Shown: positions 1 to 9,115 of the stretch, one piece after another
Layout of the letters: each line of letters begins with the position of its first letter
Position numbering within the stretch: the first letter of the stretch is position 1
Source: Burkholderia sp. L27(2015)
Lineage (GTDB): Bacteria > Pseudomonadota > Gammaproteobacteria > Burkholderiales > Burkholderiaceae
Reading direction: 5' to 3'
DNA length: 64,000 nt
NCBI RefSeq assembly: GCF_009765705.1
Contig: NZ_LMUX01000021.1
Span: forward strand, 1,426,404-1,490,403
Made by a program: the position numbers and the translations under genes
The notes under the pieces: generated by a model
The model's input: the letters and a program-made list of their open reading frames with translations, nothing else
Databases searched by the model: none
Told to the model about the DNA's origin: nothing

Positions 1-818
1 TCGGAGACGTCGCGCACGACCAACACCACGCCTAGCGTCTGGCCGGCAACATTCTTGATCGGTCCCGCGGACCCTTCAATATAATATTCTTGGCAATCGC
101 GGCTGATCAATATCGTGTGATCGGCCAAGCTGACGAAACGCTCCTCGGATAGGGAAACGTTCACCGGACTATCGACCGGCAATCGGCTCACGTCCATGAC
201 GATGTGCAATATCGTTTCAGACGGCCGCCCCCGAGCATAGCCATTCGTCCAGCCGGTGAGTCGTTCAGCGACGGGATTAAGGTACTCGACTCGACCTCGC
301 GCATCCGTGGTGATGACGCCATCACCAATGGAATGAAGCGTCACACGCAATCGCTCATGCTGCGCGGCGAGTTCGCGTTGCATGCGCTTGCGTTCGGTCA
401 CGTCCACCATCACCGTCAGTGAGTGCAAAGGCAAATCGCCGGTATCGCGTTGGATCACGGACGACACCATCATGTCGATGAGAGTCCCGTCCTTGCGCAT
501 GGCCTGGTATTCGATACCGTGACATTGGCCAGTTCGGAAAAGCTCAGGGATGACCGTCTCAGTGGCATAGGCACGCGATGCCGGCGTCAAAAAATCTACA
601 ACCAAACGGCCGACCACCTCGTCACGCGCATAGCCGAGCGTTCTTAGCCAGACATCGCTCACGTGTACCAAGCGCCCTTGTGCATCAATCGAATGGAGCA
701 TGGCCGGCGTGGCTTTAAAAAGCATCCGGTAGCGTTGCTCACTCACTGCCTTTGTTTGTTTTACCAACGATAACTGTTGTTCGTTCAACAGGGATGGATC
801 CTGGTCTTTCGTCTGCAT
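1..818 (-). CDS. PAS-domain sensor protein, N-terminal part (cut by window edge)
   Basis: The gene reads leftward off the window, so only the first 272 residues are visible. They hold two PAS sensor domains. The first spans roughly residues 28-150 (RYRMLFKATPAMLHSID, then GYARDEVVGR) and ends in a PAC-like stretch with VDVTERKRM. The second starts near residue 160 (HSIGDGVITTDARGRVEYLN, AERLTGW) and is still running at the edge. There is no signal peptide or membrane segment in this part, so sensing is probably cytoplasmic. The output domain (histidine kinase, GGDEF or EAL) lies outside the window. The gene is divergent from the sia-like operon, which makes a link to c-di-GMP signalling plausible but unproven. 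The ATG at 816-818 is the first in frame. Confidence 0.8.
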   Translation of the reverse strand, partial: MQTKDQDPSLLNEQQLSLVKQTKAVSEQRYRMLFKATPAMLHSIDAQGRLVHVSDVWLRTLGYARDEVVGRLVVDFLTPASRAYATETVIPELFRTGQCHGIEYQAMRKDGTLIDMMVSSVIQRDTGDLPLHSLTVMVDVTERKRMQRELAAQHERLRVTLHSIGDGVITTDARGRVEYLNPVAERLTGWTNGYARGRPSETILHIVMDVSRLPVDSPVNVSLSEERFVSLADHTILISRDCQEYYIEGSAGPIKNVAGQTLGVVLVVRDVS

Positions 819-1232
819 GTATCGGGGGGGGCGGTTCTGTATAAATATGTGCCGCGCTTCGGTCCATGATCGGGTGGGCAATCTATTTATGCATTGCCGT
901 TACTGCACCGACGCACAGCAGAAGCGGGCGCTTCGCACCCAGGCCTTCGAGGCGAGGGAAAGCGTGACAGGCACTCCGATGTTATAGCGCCTTTCTGAAT
1001 AGATTAGTCATCCTTAAGTACTTCGCATTCATCCACGCGTCGGACGACAAATTGGCAATAGCCCTATTCCATCGGAATCGTCGTAATAATTGAGAACAAT
1101 TCTTGCTCTATCTAATATAAATTCCATATAAATTTCGAGTGTAATGTGGCCAACTAGCGAACCGGTTATAAGCGATCCACGTTTTCTTGACAATTGAATG
1201 AAGAGGCATTAGCGTGCTGCTTTCTTTCTTCA
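819..1232. other. Divergent intergenic region, PAS gene / sia-like operon
   Basis: About 0.4 kb between two outward-reading genes, with no convincing gene. The part beside the sia operon (about 980-1140) is distinctly AT-rich and contains a good sigma-70-like promoter, listed separately. There is a small perfect inverted repeat GAAGCG-GG-CGCTTC at 921-934 of unknown role. Confidence 0.5.
1090..1118 (+). promoter_or_regulatory. Candidate sigma-70 promoter for the sia-like operon
   Basis: TTGAGA at 1090-1095 and TAATAT at 1113-1118 are separated by exactly 17 bp, in an AT-rich stretch just upstream of the phosphatase gene and in the right orientation. This would give a start near 1125 and a leader of about 100 bases. 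Inferred from consensus match only. Confidence 0.45.
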
Positions 1233-2480
1233 ATGACAAGCCTCGCCATGCATTCAGCGCTTTCGCAGTTTCGTCGCCCCCGCATTGACGGTGGCCCACG
1301 ATGCGCTGGCGACTTGTCGAGAAAAGTCGCGGCCATCGACGCGGCCGATTCCAACTCGTTAGTAATGGAAACTTTCTACTCGCGGCCCGACACGGTCAGC
1401 CTGGCTGTGATTGAAGGCGATCGGCCCATCGGCTTAATTAACCGCGATATTTTCCTGTCGCAAATGAGCAAGCGGTTCCACCGCGAGCTTTATGACAAGA
1501 AGACCTGTATCGCGTTCATGGACAAAGAGCCACTCATCGTCGACGCCGACATGAGCATCGAAGAGCTGACATTCAAGATCGTAGAAGTGGGTGAAAAAGC
1601 GCTGATTGATGGATTCATCGTAACGCGGGCAGGCCGATTTGCCGGCATCGGCAGCGGCTTGAAGTTGCTGGGTACCGTGGCCGAAATTCAGGCGCAAAGG
1701 AATCGCCAGCTCATGCAGAGCATCGAATATGCCAGCGTGATCCAGCGAGCCATGCTGCGCGCCTCGCGCGAGGCGCTGTCGACGACGCTGCCCGCCGCTG
1801 CGCTGGTATGGGAACCGCGCGACGTGGTCGGTGGCGACTTCTATCATTTCGCAGCGCTTTCCGATGGATGGTTCGGCGCTGTAGCCGACTGCACCGGACA
1901 CGGGGTGCCTGGCGCTTTCATGACGCTGCTTGCATCGTCGTCGTTGTCGCAGGCGCTTGAGTTGATCGGCCCGCGCGATCCGGCCGCGCTGCTTGCGGCA
2001 GTCAATAGCAACGTCAAGGGGCTGTTGGGACAGGTCAACGCGGGCGGGGCGTCGCCGCAGTCCAACGATGGCCTTGATGCCGCGTTTTTCTGGCTCGATG
2101 CACAGCGGCAGCAGCTGAATTTCTCAGGCGCGCGCATCGCGCTGCACATTCTGCGACCCGATGCAAATCAGTTCGAAAGCATCCCGGGCGAACGCATGGG
2201 TGTGGGCTACGTCGACAGTCTCGCAGACTATGCATGGACGCTGCATACGATTACGGTCCCGCACGGCAGCCTGCTGTTCATTTCGACAGACGGTCTGATC
2301 GATCAGATCGGCGGTCCGCGCGAGATCACCTTCGGCAAACGCCGGGCCCTCGATCTGATCCTTGAGCATCGGGCGCAATCGCCGTCCGCGATCTGCGAAA
2401 TCCTGCAGCGCGCACTCGCCGACTGGCAAGGTGCGCAAACTCGTCGCGACGACGTCACCCTATTTTTTGCACGCGTTTAA
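1233..2480 (+). CDS. siaA: SiaA-like PP2C/SpoIIE-type protein phosphatase with N-terminal CBS region
   Basis: The C-terminal half is a SpoIIE-type PP2C Ser/Thr phosphatase: VGGDFYHF (metal ligand Asp202), ADCTGHGVPGAFM (Asp219), STDGLIDQ and the final RRDDVTLFF. About residues 30-150 resemble a CBS pair (RPIGLINRDIFL, a motif common in CBS signalling proteins), followed by a helical linker with QSIEYASVIQRAML. It is first in a four-gene set matching Pseudomonas siaABCD. There SiaA dephosphorylates SiaC so that SiaC can activate the diguanylate cyclase SiaD. Pseudomonas SiaA, as I recall, is a membrane HAMP protein; here the sensor is a soluble CBS-like module, so the input signal must differ. 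The start is uncertain: ATG 1233 is taken, but TTG 1194 (13 residues earlier) and ATG 1248 are possible and none has a good ribosome site. Confidence 0.85.
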   Translation: MTSLAMHSALSQFRRPRIDGGPRCAGDLSRKVAAIDAADSNSLVMETFYSRPDTVSLAVIEGDRPIGLINRDIFLSQMSKRFHRELYDKKTCIAFMDKEPLIVDADMSIEELTFKIVEVGEKALIDGFIVTRAGRFAGIGSGLKLLGTVAEIQAQRNRQLMQSIEYASVIQRAMLRASREALSTTLPAAALVWEPRDVVGGDFYHFAALSDGWFGAVADCTGHGVPGAFMTLLASSSLSQALELIGPRDPAALLAAVNSNVKGLLGQVNAGGASPQSNDGLDAAFFWLDAQRQQLNFSGARIALHILRPDANQFESIPGERMGVGYVDSLADYAWTLHTITVPHGSLLFISTDGLIDQIGGPREITFGKRRALDLILEHRAQSPSAICEILQRALADWQGAQTRRDDVTLFFARV

Positions 2481-2488
2481 GGTAGTCC

Positions 2489-3064
2489 ATGAACATGTCC
2501 GAATTCCTAGGCCAGGAGAACGCGTTTTTTGAGCTCGCTCAGCAACGTAACCTGATTTTTTATCACAAGGGCTACTTTTCCCATAGCATCGTTACGGCGA
2601 TGAGCGAGGTCGTGAAACTGCAATTGGAAGTTGCAGGCGTCGGCGCTCCGACCCGGCGTAAATTGTTTTCATCCTTTATCGAGCTCTCGCAAAATATCGT
2701 CCACTATTCGTCCGATTGGCTCGTCGAAGGTCAGGACCAGGGTGGCGCGATACGCGAGGGCGCGGTGTACATCGTCACCGAGGTGGAGCGACAGCGACAC
2801 CTCATGCTATGCGTGAATCCCATTGCGCGAGCTGCGGTGAAAGATCTGCGCGAAACGCTGGAACCGCTGCGCAACATGTCGCCCGATGAAATCAAACAAG
2901 CGTACAAGGTATCGTTGCGTGCAGACACGCCCGCGCAAAGCAAGGGCGCGGGGCTGGGATTTCTGACGATGGCGCGCGATGCGAGCGAGCCGCTCGAATT
3001 CGGATTTTTCCCACGTGCCGACGACCCGGAAACCACGCTGTTTTGCCTCAAGACCATCATCTGA
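2489..3064 (+). CDS. siaB: SiaB-like protein kinase (DUF6272-type)
   Basis: A 191-residue cytoplasmic protein with the size and order of SiaB, the kinase that phosphorylates SiaC and opposes SiaA. Visible features are the helix around residues 65-80 (SSFIELSQNIVHYSSDW), which matches the N-box helix of GHKL-type ATPases, and a glycine-rich stretch SKGAGLGFLTMARD near residue 155 that matches the ATP-lid region. It starts 8 bp after the phosphatase stop, with AAGG ahead of the ATG, so the two are almost certainly co-translated. Assignment rests on this fold pattern plus the SiaC and GGDEF neighbours; in isolation it would be only an anti-sigma-like ATPase. Confidence 0.8.
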   Translation: MNMSEFLGQENAFFELAQQRNLIFYHKGYFSHSIVTAMSEVVKLQLEVAGVGAPTRRKLFSSFIELSQNIVHYSSDWLVEGQDQGGAIREGAVYIVTEVERQRHLMLCVNPIARAAVKDLRETLEPLRNMSPDEIKQAYKVSLRADTPAQSKGAGLGFLTMARDASEPLEFGFFPRADDPETTLFCLKTII

Positions 3065-3085
3065 AGTAAGGTATGTGTACCATCC

Positions 3086-3472
3086 ATGGATAACTTTTAC
3101 ATTGCCGCCACGGCTACGTCGCCGGAAGTGAATTTCCGGTTCGACCAGAACCTGCTGTCGCTCAGTGGTGAGTCTTACCCCGAGAACGCGGCCGCGTTCT
3201 ATACGCCTGTCATCGAGAAACTGCGAACCTACCTGGCGAGCTGCGCCGATACCGTTGTCACCGCCAACGTCACCCTGACGTACTTCAATAGCTCCAGCAC
3301 GAAGATTCTGTTCAGCATATTCGATGCGCTGGACCGGGCGGCTTCATCGGGAAATCGCGTGTTGGTGAACTGGTATCGCGACGAAGAGGAAGAGACGATT
3401 CTCGAATTCTGCGAGGAGTTGCAAATCGATTTTACGGCGATCGAGTTTACCGATTGCCCCATTGCGACTTAA
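3086..3472 (+). CDS. siaC: SiaC-like phosphoprotein regulator (DUF1987)
   Basis: At 128 residues this is the usual size for SiaC/DUF1987. The diagnostic stretches are LSLSGESYPENAAAFY (residues 25-39) and YFNSSSTKIL (66-75). In Pseudomonas the threonine phosphorylated by SiaB lies in the latter motif, which makes Thr72 or an adjacent serine the candidate here. The unphosphorylated form is known to bind and activate the diguanylate cyclase SiaD. The fold is STAS-like (anti-sigma-factor-antagonist type) and cytoplasmic. The gene sits 21 bp after siaB and just before the cyclase gene, as expected. Confidence 0.88.
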   Translation: MDNFYIAATATSPEVNFRFDQNLLSLSGESYPENAAAFYTPVIEKLRTYLASCADTVVTANVTLTYFNSSSTKILFSIFDALDRAASSGNRVLVNWYRDEEEETILEFCEELQIDFTAIEFTDCPIAT

Positions 3473-3486
3473 GGACGGTGATCGTA

Positions 3487-4239
3487 GTGTCGACTTCCCC
3501 CTCGGACGCGGCTTCGAACGACGCGCCGGATCTGTTTCAGAGCGAGACTGCAGCGCTCGAAAAAGCGCGCGCGATCCGTGCGAACGCCGACGCAGATGCC
3601 GAGAACTACCGCCTGGCGCTAGGTGAACTCATCGGGTATTTCGAGCGCCTGATGCGTGAGACGCGTCGTCTGATCGGACGCAGCGATCGCACCGAACGCG
3701 AAATGCATGCGCTCACCCAGCAGTTGCAATATCGCGCAACCCACGACGGGCTAACCGGTGTGTTCAACCGCAGTGCGGTGATTGAGCAGGCGAGCAAGGC
3801 ATTGCGCCTGGAGCGCACGGTGATGGTCGTCCTCGACATCGACGAGTTCAAGAAGGTCAACGACGATTTTGGCCATCCCGCAGGCGACGCGGTCATTCTC
3901 GGCGTCGTCGATTGTTTGCGGCGCATCGTGGGAGAGCGAGGTGTCATTGGCCGTATCGGCGGCGAAGAATTTACAGTGGTGTTGCCGCGGCATGATCTAA
4001 CCGATGCCTTGGAATTGGCTGAGAGCATGCGTTCGGCTATTTGCAAGCACCTTTTCGCACCGCCTGTGAATCGTCGCATTACGGCCAGTTTCGGCGTCAG
4101 TGTCAATGCAGTTGGCACCGATTTCGACACGGGCTACGGGCTGGCGGACGCTGCCTTGTATAGAGCGAAGCGTGGGGGCCGCAATCGTGTGGAGATTGCT
4201 GATCCGCAATTGGCATCGATTTCAAGCGTAGCTAGGTGA
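3487..4239 (+). CDS. siaD: SiaD-like diguanylate cyclase (GGDEF domain)
   Basis: This makes c-di-GMP from two GTP. The first 80 or so residues form a charged helical region (coiled-coil-like, no membrane segment), followed by a GGDEF domain from [11 protein letters not shown] to the end. The active-site motif is intact as GGEEF within [14 protein letters not shown]. The product-inhibition I-site (RxxD five residues before GGEEF) is absent, since the positions read RGVI; feedback inhibition is therefore not expected and control probably comes from SiaC. The GTG at 3487 is chosen because AAGGA lies 11 bp upstream. An in-frame TTG at 3454 would overlap siaC and has no ribosome site. Last gene of the sia-like set. 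Confidence 0.87.
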   Translation: MSTSPSDAASNDAPDLFQSETAALEKARAIRANADADAENYRLALGELIGYFERLMRETRRLIGRSDRTEREMHALTQQLQYRATHDGLTGVFNRSAVIEQASKALRLERTVMVVLDIDEFKKVNDDFGHPAGDAVILGVVDCLRRIVGERGVIGRIGGEEFTVVLPRHDLTDALELAESMRSAICKHLFAPPVNRRITASFGVSVNAVGTDFDTGYGLADAALYRAKRGGRNRVEIADPQLASISSVAR

Positions 4240-4252
4240 TTTCGAGGAAAGC

Positions 4253-6400
4253 ATGACAACTGTCAATCAACCGCCTGTTCACCGTCCCGAGAATCTCGGG
4301 CGTGCACGTACCGCTGCACGCTCGATGTTCGATCCTGCGCTCGTGAAGCCGGCCATCGTCGATGCGTTCAAGAAGCTCGGCCCGCGCACGCAGCTTCGTA
4401 ACCCGGTGATGTTCTGCGTCTATATCGGCAGTATCATGACGACGGTGCTGTGGGTCGCCGCGCTGGCAGGGCAAGCCGAAGCGCCGGCGGGGTTCATTCT
4501 GGCCGTCTCGCTATGGCTCTGGTTCACGGTGCTCTTCGCGAATTTAGCGGAAGCGCTCGCCGAAGGCCGTTCGAAAGCCCAGGCCGCATCGCTTAGGATT
4601 GCGAGGTACAACGTGGTGGCCAAGAAGCTCGACGAGCCGCATGCGAAGGCGCCGCTGCGCATCACGACGTCGACGGAACTGCGCAAGGGCGATGTCGTGC
4701 TCGTCGAAGCCGGCGACACGATGCCCGCCGACGGCGAGGTGATTGAAGGCGTCGCATCGGTCGACGAGTCGGCGATCACCGGCGAATCCGCACCGGTCAT
4801 CCGTGAATCGGGCGGCGACTTCTCGTCCGTTACCGGCGGCACGCGCGTACTGTCCGACTGGATTGTCGTACGCGTGAGCGTGAATCCGGGCGAAGCGTTC
4901 CTCGACCGGATGATCGCGATGGTCGAAGGCGCAAAGCGCCAGAAGACGCCCAACGAGATCGCGCTGACGATTCTGCTCGTGGCGCTCTCGCTCGTAATGC
5001 TGTTCTCGACGACGTCGCTGTTGCCGTTCTCGATCTTTGCGGTTGCGGTAACGAAGCTTGGCCATGTCGTCATTATTACGGCGCTCGTCGCATTGCTCGT
5101 GTGTCTGCTCCCGACGACGATCGGCGCCCTGCTCTCGGCTATCGGCGTTGCCGGCATGAGCCGCCTGCTGCAGGTCAATGTGATCGCCACCTCGGGCCGC
5201 GCCATCGAAGCGGCCGGCGACGTTGACGTGCTGCTGCTCGACAAGACCGGCACGATCACGCTCGGCAATCGCCAGGCCTCCACGTTCGTGCCGGCACCCG
5301 GTGTGACGGAGGAGTTCCTCGCGGACGCGGCGCAGCTTGCATCGCTTGCCGACGAAACGCCTGAGGGACGAAGCATCCTCGCGCTGGCCAAGCGGCGCTT
5401 CAACATCCGTGAGCGCGACATGGGTTCGCTGCACGCTCAGTTCCTCGGCTTCACCGCGCAAACGCGCATGAGTGGCGTCGATCTGCTGAACCGTGAGATC
5501 CGCAAGGGCTCGGCCGACGCCGTGCGCCGCTACGTCGAAGCAGGGGGCGGCAGCTTTCCGCAGGAAGTACAAAAGGCGGTCGACGAAGTGGCTCGCCGCG
5601 GCAGCACGCCGTTGGTGGTGGCGGAGAAGCAGGGCGCGCACGGTGAGGAGCCGGGCGCCGCGAGCGTGCTCGGCGTGATTGAGCTGAAGGATATCGTCAA
5701 GAGCGGCCTCAAGGAGCGCTTTGCCGAGCTTCGGAGGATGGGCATCAAGACGGTGATGGTGACGGGCGACAACTGGTTGACGGCGGCCGCGATTGCCGCT
5801 GAAGCGGGCGTCGACGACTTCGTTGCCGAAGCCACGCCAGAAGCCAAGCTGGCGGTCATCCGCTCGCATCAGGCCGAAGGACGGTTTGTCGCGATGACGG
5901 GCGACGGCATCAACGACGCACCGGCACTTGCGCAGGCTGACGTGGCCTTGGCAATGAACACGGGTACGCAAGCCGCGAAGGAAGCGGGCAATATGGTCGA
6001 CCTCGACTCGAACCCGACGAAGCTGATCGAGATCGTCGAGATCGGCAAGCAGATGTTGATGACCCGGGGCTCGTTGACCACGCTCTCGCTCGCCAACGAC
6101 GTCGCCAAGTACTTCGCGATCATTCCGGCTGCGTTTGCTTCGACGTATCCGCAGCTACGCGTGTTCAACGTGATGCATTTGACCTCGCCGACCTCCGCGA
6201 TTCTGTCGGCGGTGATCTTCAACGCGCTGATCATTGTGTTCTTGATCCCGCTCGCGTTGAAGGGCGTGAAGTACCGCGCGCTCGGCGCGGCCCCATTACT
6301 GCGTCGCAACCTGCTGATCTATGGCCTCGGCGGTATCATCTTGCCGTTCCCATTCATCAAGCTGGTCGATATGGTGATTGCCGCGATGGGTTGGGCCTGA
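4253..6400 (+). CDS. kdpB: Orphan KdpB-like potassium-transporting P-type ATPase subunit
   Basis: A 715-residue P-type ATPase that matches KdpB throughout: opening [18 protein letters not shown], phosphatase loop TGES at 176-179, phosphorylated aspartate in DKTGT (Asp330), and hinge motif GDGINDAP at 550-557. About seven hydrophobic segments are placed as in KdpB. In the family KdpB powers K+ uptake only together with KdpA (channel), KdpC and KdpF, and is controlled by KdpDE. None of these is next to it here. It lies 13 bp after the cyclase stop with its own strong site GAGGAAAGC before the ATG, and is followed by a gene on the opposite strand. The reading frame is complete. It may be the remnant of a lost kdp operon, or a subunit serving KdpAC made elsewhere. 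Confidence 0.92.
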   Translation: MTTVNQPPVHRPENLGRARTAARSMFDPALVKPAIVDAFKKLGPRTQLRNPVMFCVYIGSIMTTVLWVAALAGQAEAPAGFILAVSLWLWFTVLFANLAEALAEGRSKAQAASLRIARYNVVAKKLDEPHAKAPLRITTSTELRKGDVVLVEAGDTMPADGEVIEGVASVDESAITGESAPVIRESGGDFSSVTGGTRVLSDWIVVRVSVNPGEAFLDRMIAMVEGAKRQKTPNEIALTILLVALSLVMLFSTTSLLPFSIFAVAVTKLGHVVIITALVALLVCLLPTTIGALLSAIGVAGMSRLLQVNVIATSGRAIEAAGDVDVLLLDKTGTITLGNRQASTFVPAPGVTEEFLADAAQLASLADETPEGRSILALAKRRFNIRERDMGSLHAQFLGFTAQTRMSGVDLLNREIRKGSADAVRRYVEAGGGSFPQEVQKAVDEVARRGSTPLVVAEKQGAHGEEPGAASVLGVIELKDIVKSGLKERFAELRRMGIKTVMVTGDNWLTAAAIAAEAGVDDFVAEATPEAKLAVIRSHQAEGRFVAMTGDGINDAPALAQADVALAMNTGTQAAKEAGNMVDLDSNPTKLIEIVEIGKQMLMTRGSLTTLSLANDVAKYFAIIPAAFASTYPQLRVFNVMHLTSPTSAILSAVIFNALIIVFLIPLALKGVKYRALGAAPLLRRNLLIYGLGGIILPFPFIKLVDMVIAAMGWA

Positions 6401-6415
6401 TCGGCCCGTTCACGC

Positions 6416-7198
6416 TCAGCAGCCGCCCTTGTCGTGGCAAAACCGAATATCGCCGTACCATGCCTGCGCGGTTGAATTGGTGTTGTCCGAATCGGTCAGC
6501 ACCCCATACGCCAACAGCTTGCCGGGTTTTTCGTGGAAGACACTTTGGAAATCGTCGGCTACGTTCCGGTTGAAGCTCTGCCATTGTCCCAGTGAGGCAT
6601 CGCCGCCGGCCGCGACGACCATTTGAATTCGGTCGGTATGCGGATTGGGAATAACGTTGCCGACCGGCGCCGTAGTGGACCAGATATACATCAGCGTGGC
6701 GTAAGGCAGATCCTGGCCGCCTATCGACTTGGCCAGGCGTGCGGCAGTGCGGTCGCCTAACGACAACTGACTTTTATCGCCGTCGAAAATCAGTATCAGG
6801 CGTGCCGGAGCGTCCTCCAGAGCTGCCACACTATTGTCGGCTTTGGGAACCGGGTGATCGACCTTCCAGCGCCAACTGAGCCAGGGCGTTTGCGTGAGAT
6901 CCGTATTCCCATCGTGCATCAGAGCCGAAGCCGATCCGGCGGAGTCGGCTTCGATGACCGTCGCACCGGAAACCGAGACCAATTTATATTGGGTCGGTAC
7001 TTTACCTTTTGCCACGGGCAAATTCTTCCAACCCGCCGGCAAATCGGGGCCAGGCGACGACGCCGAAAAAACCGGGCTGGGCGCATCCGCAGGTGCGGCG
7101 GGTGTGCTGCTTTGCGCGTAGACGGGGCTGTTGGCGACCAGCATGGCACCCAAGCATAGGATGCCGGAGCTAACTAAAGCACGGGGCACACGGAGCAT
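6416..7198 (-). CDS. Exported DUF3047 protein
   Basis: Roughly 260 residues beginning with a signal peptide (LVSSGILCLGAMLVANSPVYAQ, cut after AQ about residue 28). The mature part contains LPAGWKNLPV, TPWLSWRWKVDHPVPKAD, ARLILIFDGD and a C-terminal WYGDIRF, the pattern of DUF3047 proteins, a periplasmic family of unknown function. The start is the ATG at 7196-7198 because GAGGAG lies 6 bp upstream; a longer frame exists but would bury the signal peptide. It converges on kdpB with 15 bp between the stops. Confidence 0.8.
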   Translation of the reverse strand: MLRVPRALVSSGILCLGAMLVANSPVYAQSSTPAAPADAPSPVFSASSPGPDLPAGWKNLPVAKGKVPTQYKLVSVSGATVIEADSAGSASALMHDGNTDLTQTPWLSWRWKVDHPVPKADNSVAALEDAPARLILIFDGDKSQLSLGDRTAARLAKSIGGQDLPYATLMYIWSTTAPVGNVIPNPHTDRIQMVVAAGGDASLGQWQSFNRNVADDFQSVFHEKPGKLLAYGVLTDSDNTNSTAQAWYGDIRFCHDKGGC

Positions 7199-7547
7199 TA
7201 CGTTCTCCTCGGGGGAAGGGGGGCGCCGCAGGAAGCTGTTGCGGCAGCACGCAAAGGGTGCTTTTGGGGCGGCCACGACGGGCACCGGACTTTGATTATT
7301 GTAGTCAATACTATGCACAGCGTGTGTCATTGCAGCTTCACGATAGGGATCAAAATCTGCTAGGCATCCACAAATTTACACGGAATGCCATCAGACAAGA
7401 TGCCGCAGTGTTGCAGCCTATCGGCGGTCTCTCAATCGTTATATCCGGTGATATATTACGCCCGCCAAGCGCGCCGTGCTGCTTGCCAAGCTGAATGCAG
7501 CCTTTCAGCAAGTTCAGCCTTGTCCAACCTACCTCGGAATATTTCGG

Positions 7548-8738
7548 ATGAAAAAAATTGCCTTAGCCGGCACGATTGCGGGCCTGCTTTCCGTGGCAGC
7601 ACATGCGCAAAGCAGCGTCACCCTGTATGGAGTAATCGATGAAGGTGTTCAGTTCAATTCCAACGCCAAGAATGTCGTCGGCGGGACCAACGTGGGCGGC
7701 CGCTCAGTCTCACTGGAATCGGCAAGTGGCGGTCTGTCGAACAATCGTTGGGGGTTGCGTGGTACGGAAGATCTAGGCAGCGGCCTCAAGGCCATCTTCA
7801 CGCTCGAGTCTGGATTCAATCTCAATACCGGTGCTTTCGGACAAGGCACCACGCCCTTCGGCCGACAGGCGTTTGTCGGATTGAGCAGTGTCCAATACGG
7901 CACGGTCACCATGGGTCGCCAATACGACAGCATCGTTACCTATGTTCAACCCGTGACCACCATTCGTTACTTTGGCGGTTCGTTACTGATCGAGCATCCG
8001 GGCGATCTCGACAACTTCAACAATTCGCTGCGTACCAACAACACCGTCACCTATGCGAGCCCGGACTTCAATGGCTTGACCATGGGTGCCCAGGTCAGCC
8101 TGGGCGGGCAAGCCGGCAACGTGACCGCAGGGGGGGGCTATTCGGCCGGCGCAACCTACGCCAACGGTCCGATCACGCTGGGTGCCGGCTATAACTACTT
8201 CAAGAACCCGACCGGCGCTGCTGGCACCGGGCTATTCACCGATAACGTCAACGGGTCTTCTATCCTTAGCGGTGTCTTGAATAGCGGTTATGCAACGGCC
8301 AACTCCTACCAGGTCGCAGCCGCTGGCGGCACTTACGATTTGGGGGCGGCCCTGATTGGCGTGAGCTACTCCAACGTCAAGTACGGCACCATCAGCGCAC
8401 TGAATGGCGCCACCGCTACCTTTAACGATGTGGAAGTCGGCTTCAAATGGCGCTTCACACCAGCGTTGTTCGCGGGGCTCTCGTATAACTATCTTAAAGG
8501 CAATAGCGTCGACTTCAAGCCGGGCGCCAGCGTAGGCAATCAACACTTCAACGAAGTCAGCCTGCTCACCGATTACGCGCTATCCAGGCGCACTGATGTC
8601 TATATCCTCGGCGCTTACCAGCGAGCATCGGGTACCAGTTCCACAGGATCTGCGGCGGTGGCTGACATCGGAAACAGCGGGGATTCGTCGAACGACGGCC
8701 AAGCGATTGTTCGAGTGGGGATGCGCCATCGCTTCTAA
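7548..8738 (+). CDS. Outer-membrane general porin (Gram-negative porin, OmpC-like)
   Basis: A trimeric 16-strand diffusion porin of the Burkholderia/Neisseria type. The first 20 residues are a signal peptide (MKKIALAGTIAGLLSVAAHA), and the mature protein opens QSSVTLYGVIDEGVQ. Family hallmarks follow: NRWGLRGTEDLGSGLKAIF, FGRQAFVGLSS, GTVTMGRQYDS and the C-terminal beta-signal ending RVGMRHRF with terminal Phe. Length of about 396 residues is normal. The ATG at 7548 is chosen because it begins the signal peptide. It is a single-gene unit closed by a strong terminator. The substrate cannot be told from sequence. Confidence 0.93.
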   Translation: MKKIALAGTIAGLLSVAAHAQSSVTLYGVIDEGVQFNSNAKNVVGGTNVGGRSVSLESASGGLSNNRWGLRGTEDLGSGLKAIFTLESGFNLNTGAFGQGTTPFGRQAFVGLSSVQYGTVTMGRQYDSIVTYVQPVTTIRYFGGSLLIEHPGDLDNFNNSLRTNNTVTYASPDFNGLTMGAQVSLGGQAGNVTAGGGYSAGATYANGPITLGAGYNYFKNPTGAAGTGLFTDNVNGSSILSGVLNSGYATANSYQVAAAGGTYDLGAALIGVSYSNVKYGTISALNGATATFNDVEVGFKWRFTPALFAGLSYNYLKGNSVDFKPGASVGNQHFNEVSLLTDYALSRRTDVYILGAYQRASGTSSTGSAAVADIGNSGDSSNDGQAIVRVGMRHRF

Positions 8739-8766
8739 TTGAACGACTAGCGGTATGGCACTGTAT

Positions 8767-8796
8767 ATGGCTCGTCTTTCGACGAGCCATTCTTTT
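8767..8796 (+). terminator. Rho-independent terminator of the porin gene
   Basis: Perfect 10-bp stem ATGGCTCGTC / GACGAGCCAT with a TTTC loop, followed by TCTTTT, about 28 bp after the porin stop. Confidence 0.9.
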
Positions 8797-8840
8797 GTGG
8801 ACTTGCCTGAGATTGGCACTCAGGCAGGTCGTGCCAACGG

Positions 8841-8872
8841 CATGGCAATACTAGGGTTAACCCTAGGCCATG
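8841..8872. promoter_or_regulatory. Palindromic operator-like site upstream of the BON gene
   Basis: CTAGGGTTAACCCTAG at 8851-8866 is a perfect 16-bp palindrome. It lies inside a wider inverted repeat, CATGGC at 8841-8846 and GCCATG at 8867-8872, with a 4-base bulge on one side. It lies in the 320-bp gap between the porin terminator and the BON gene and has no T-run, so a protein-binding site is more likely than a terminator. The rest of that gap shows no gene. Confidence 0.45.
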
Positions 8873-9115
8873 CTTTCAATTGTCATACTCCACTGTTACA
8901 GACGACTTGAGATTTTTTGACTCATCTGCGGTACATTTCCTGTCATGTGTAGTGATCGCATCCAGAGTAAGGTGTGGAATCTACTTGATGTGGAGCCGCG
9001 ATAGGCATTTCGGGGGCAACTAGAGGTTGAAGCAAAGGCAACAAGCTGTGGCAAGTTTTTATCGTTCTTGCGGTTGGCGTGTTGAGGCACTTTCTATCTA
9101 TAAGGAGAAGTAAAA

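Noticed and set aside
4544-5971. Long open frame of 475 codons on the minus strand
   Set aside because: Lies wholly antisense to kdpB; Arg/His-rich translation without family likeness, a by-product of GC-rich codon bias.
4253-6400. A complete kdp operon
   Set aside because: Flanking genes are a diguanylate cyclase and a DUF3047 gene; no kdpA, kdpC, kdpD or kdpE sequence was recognised on either strand nearby.
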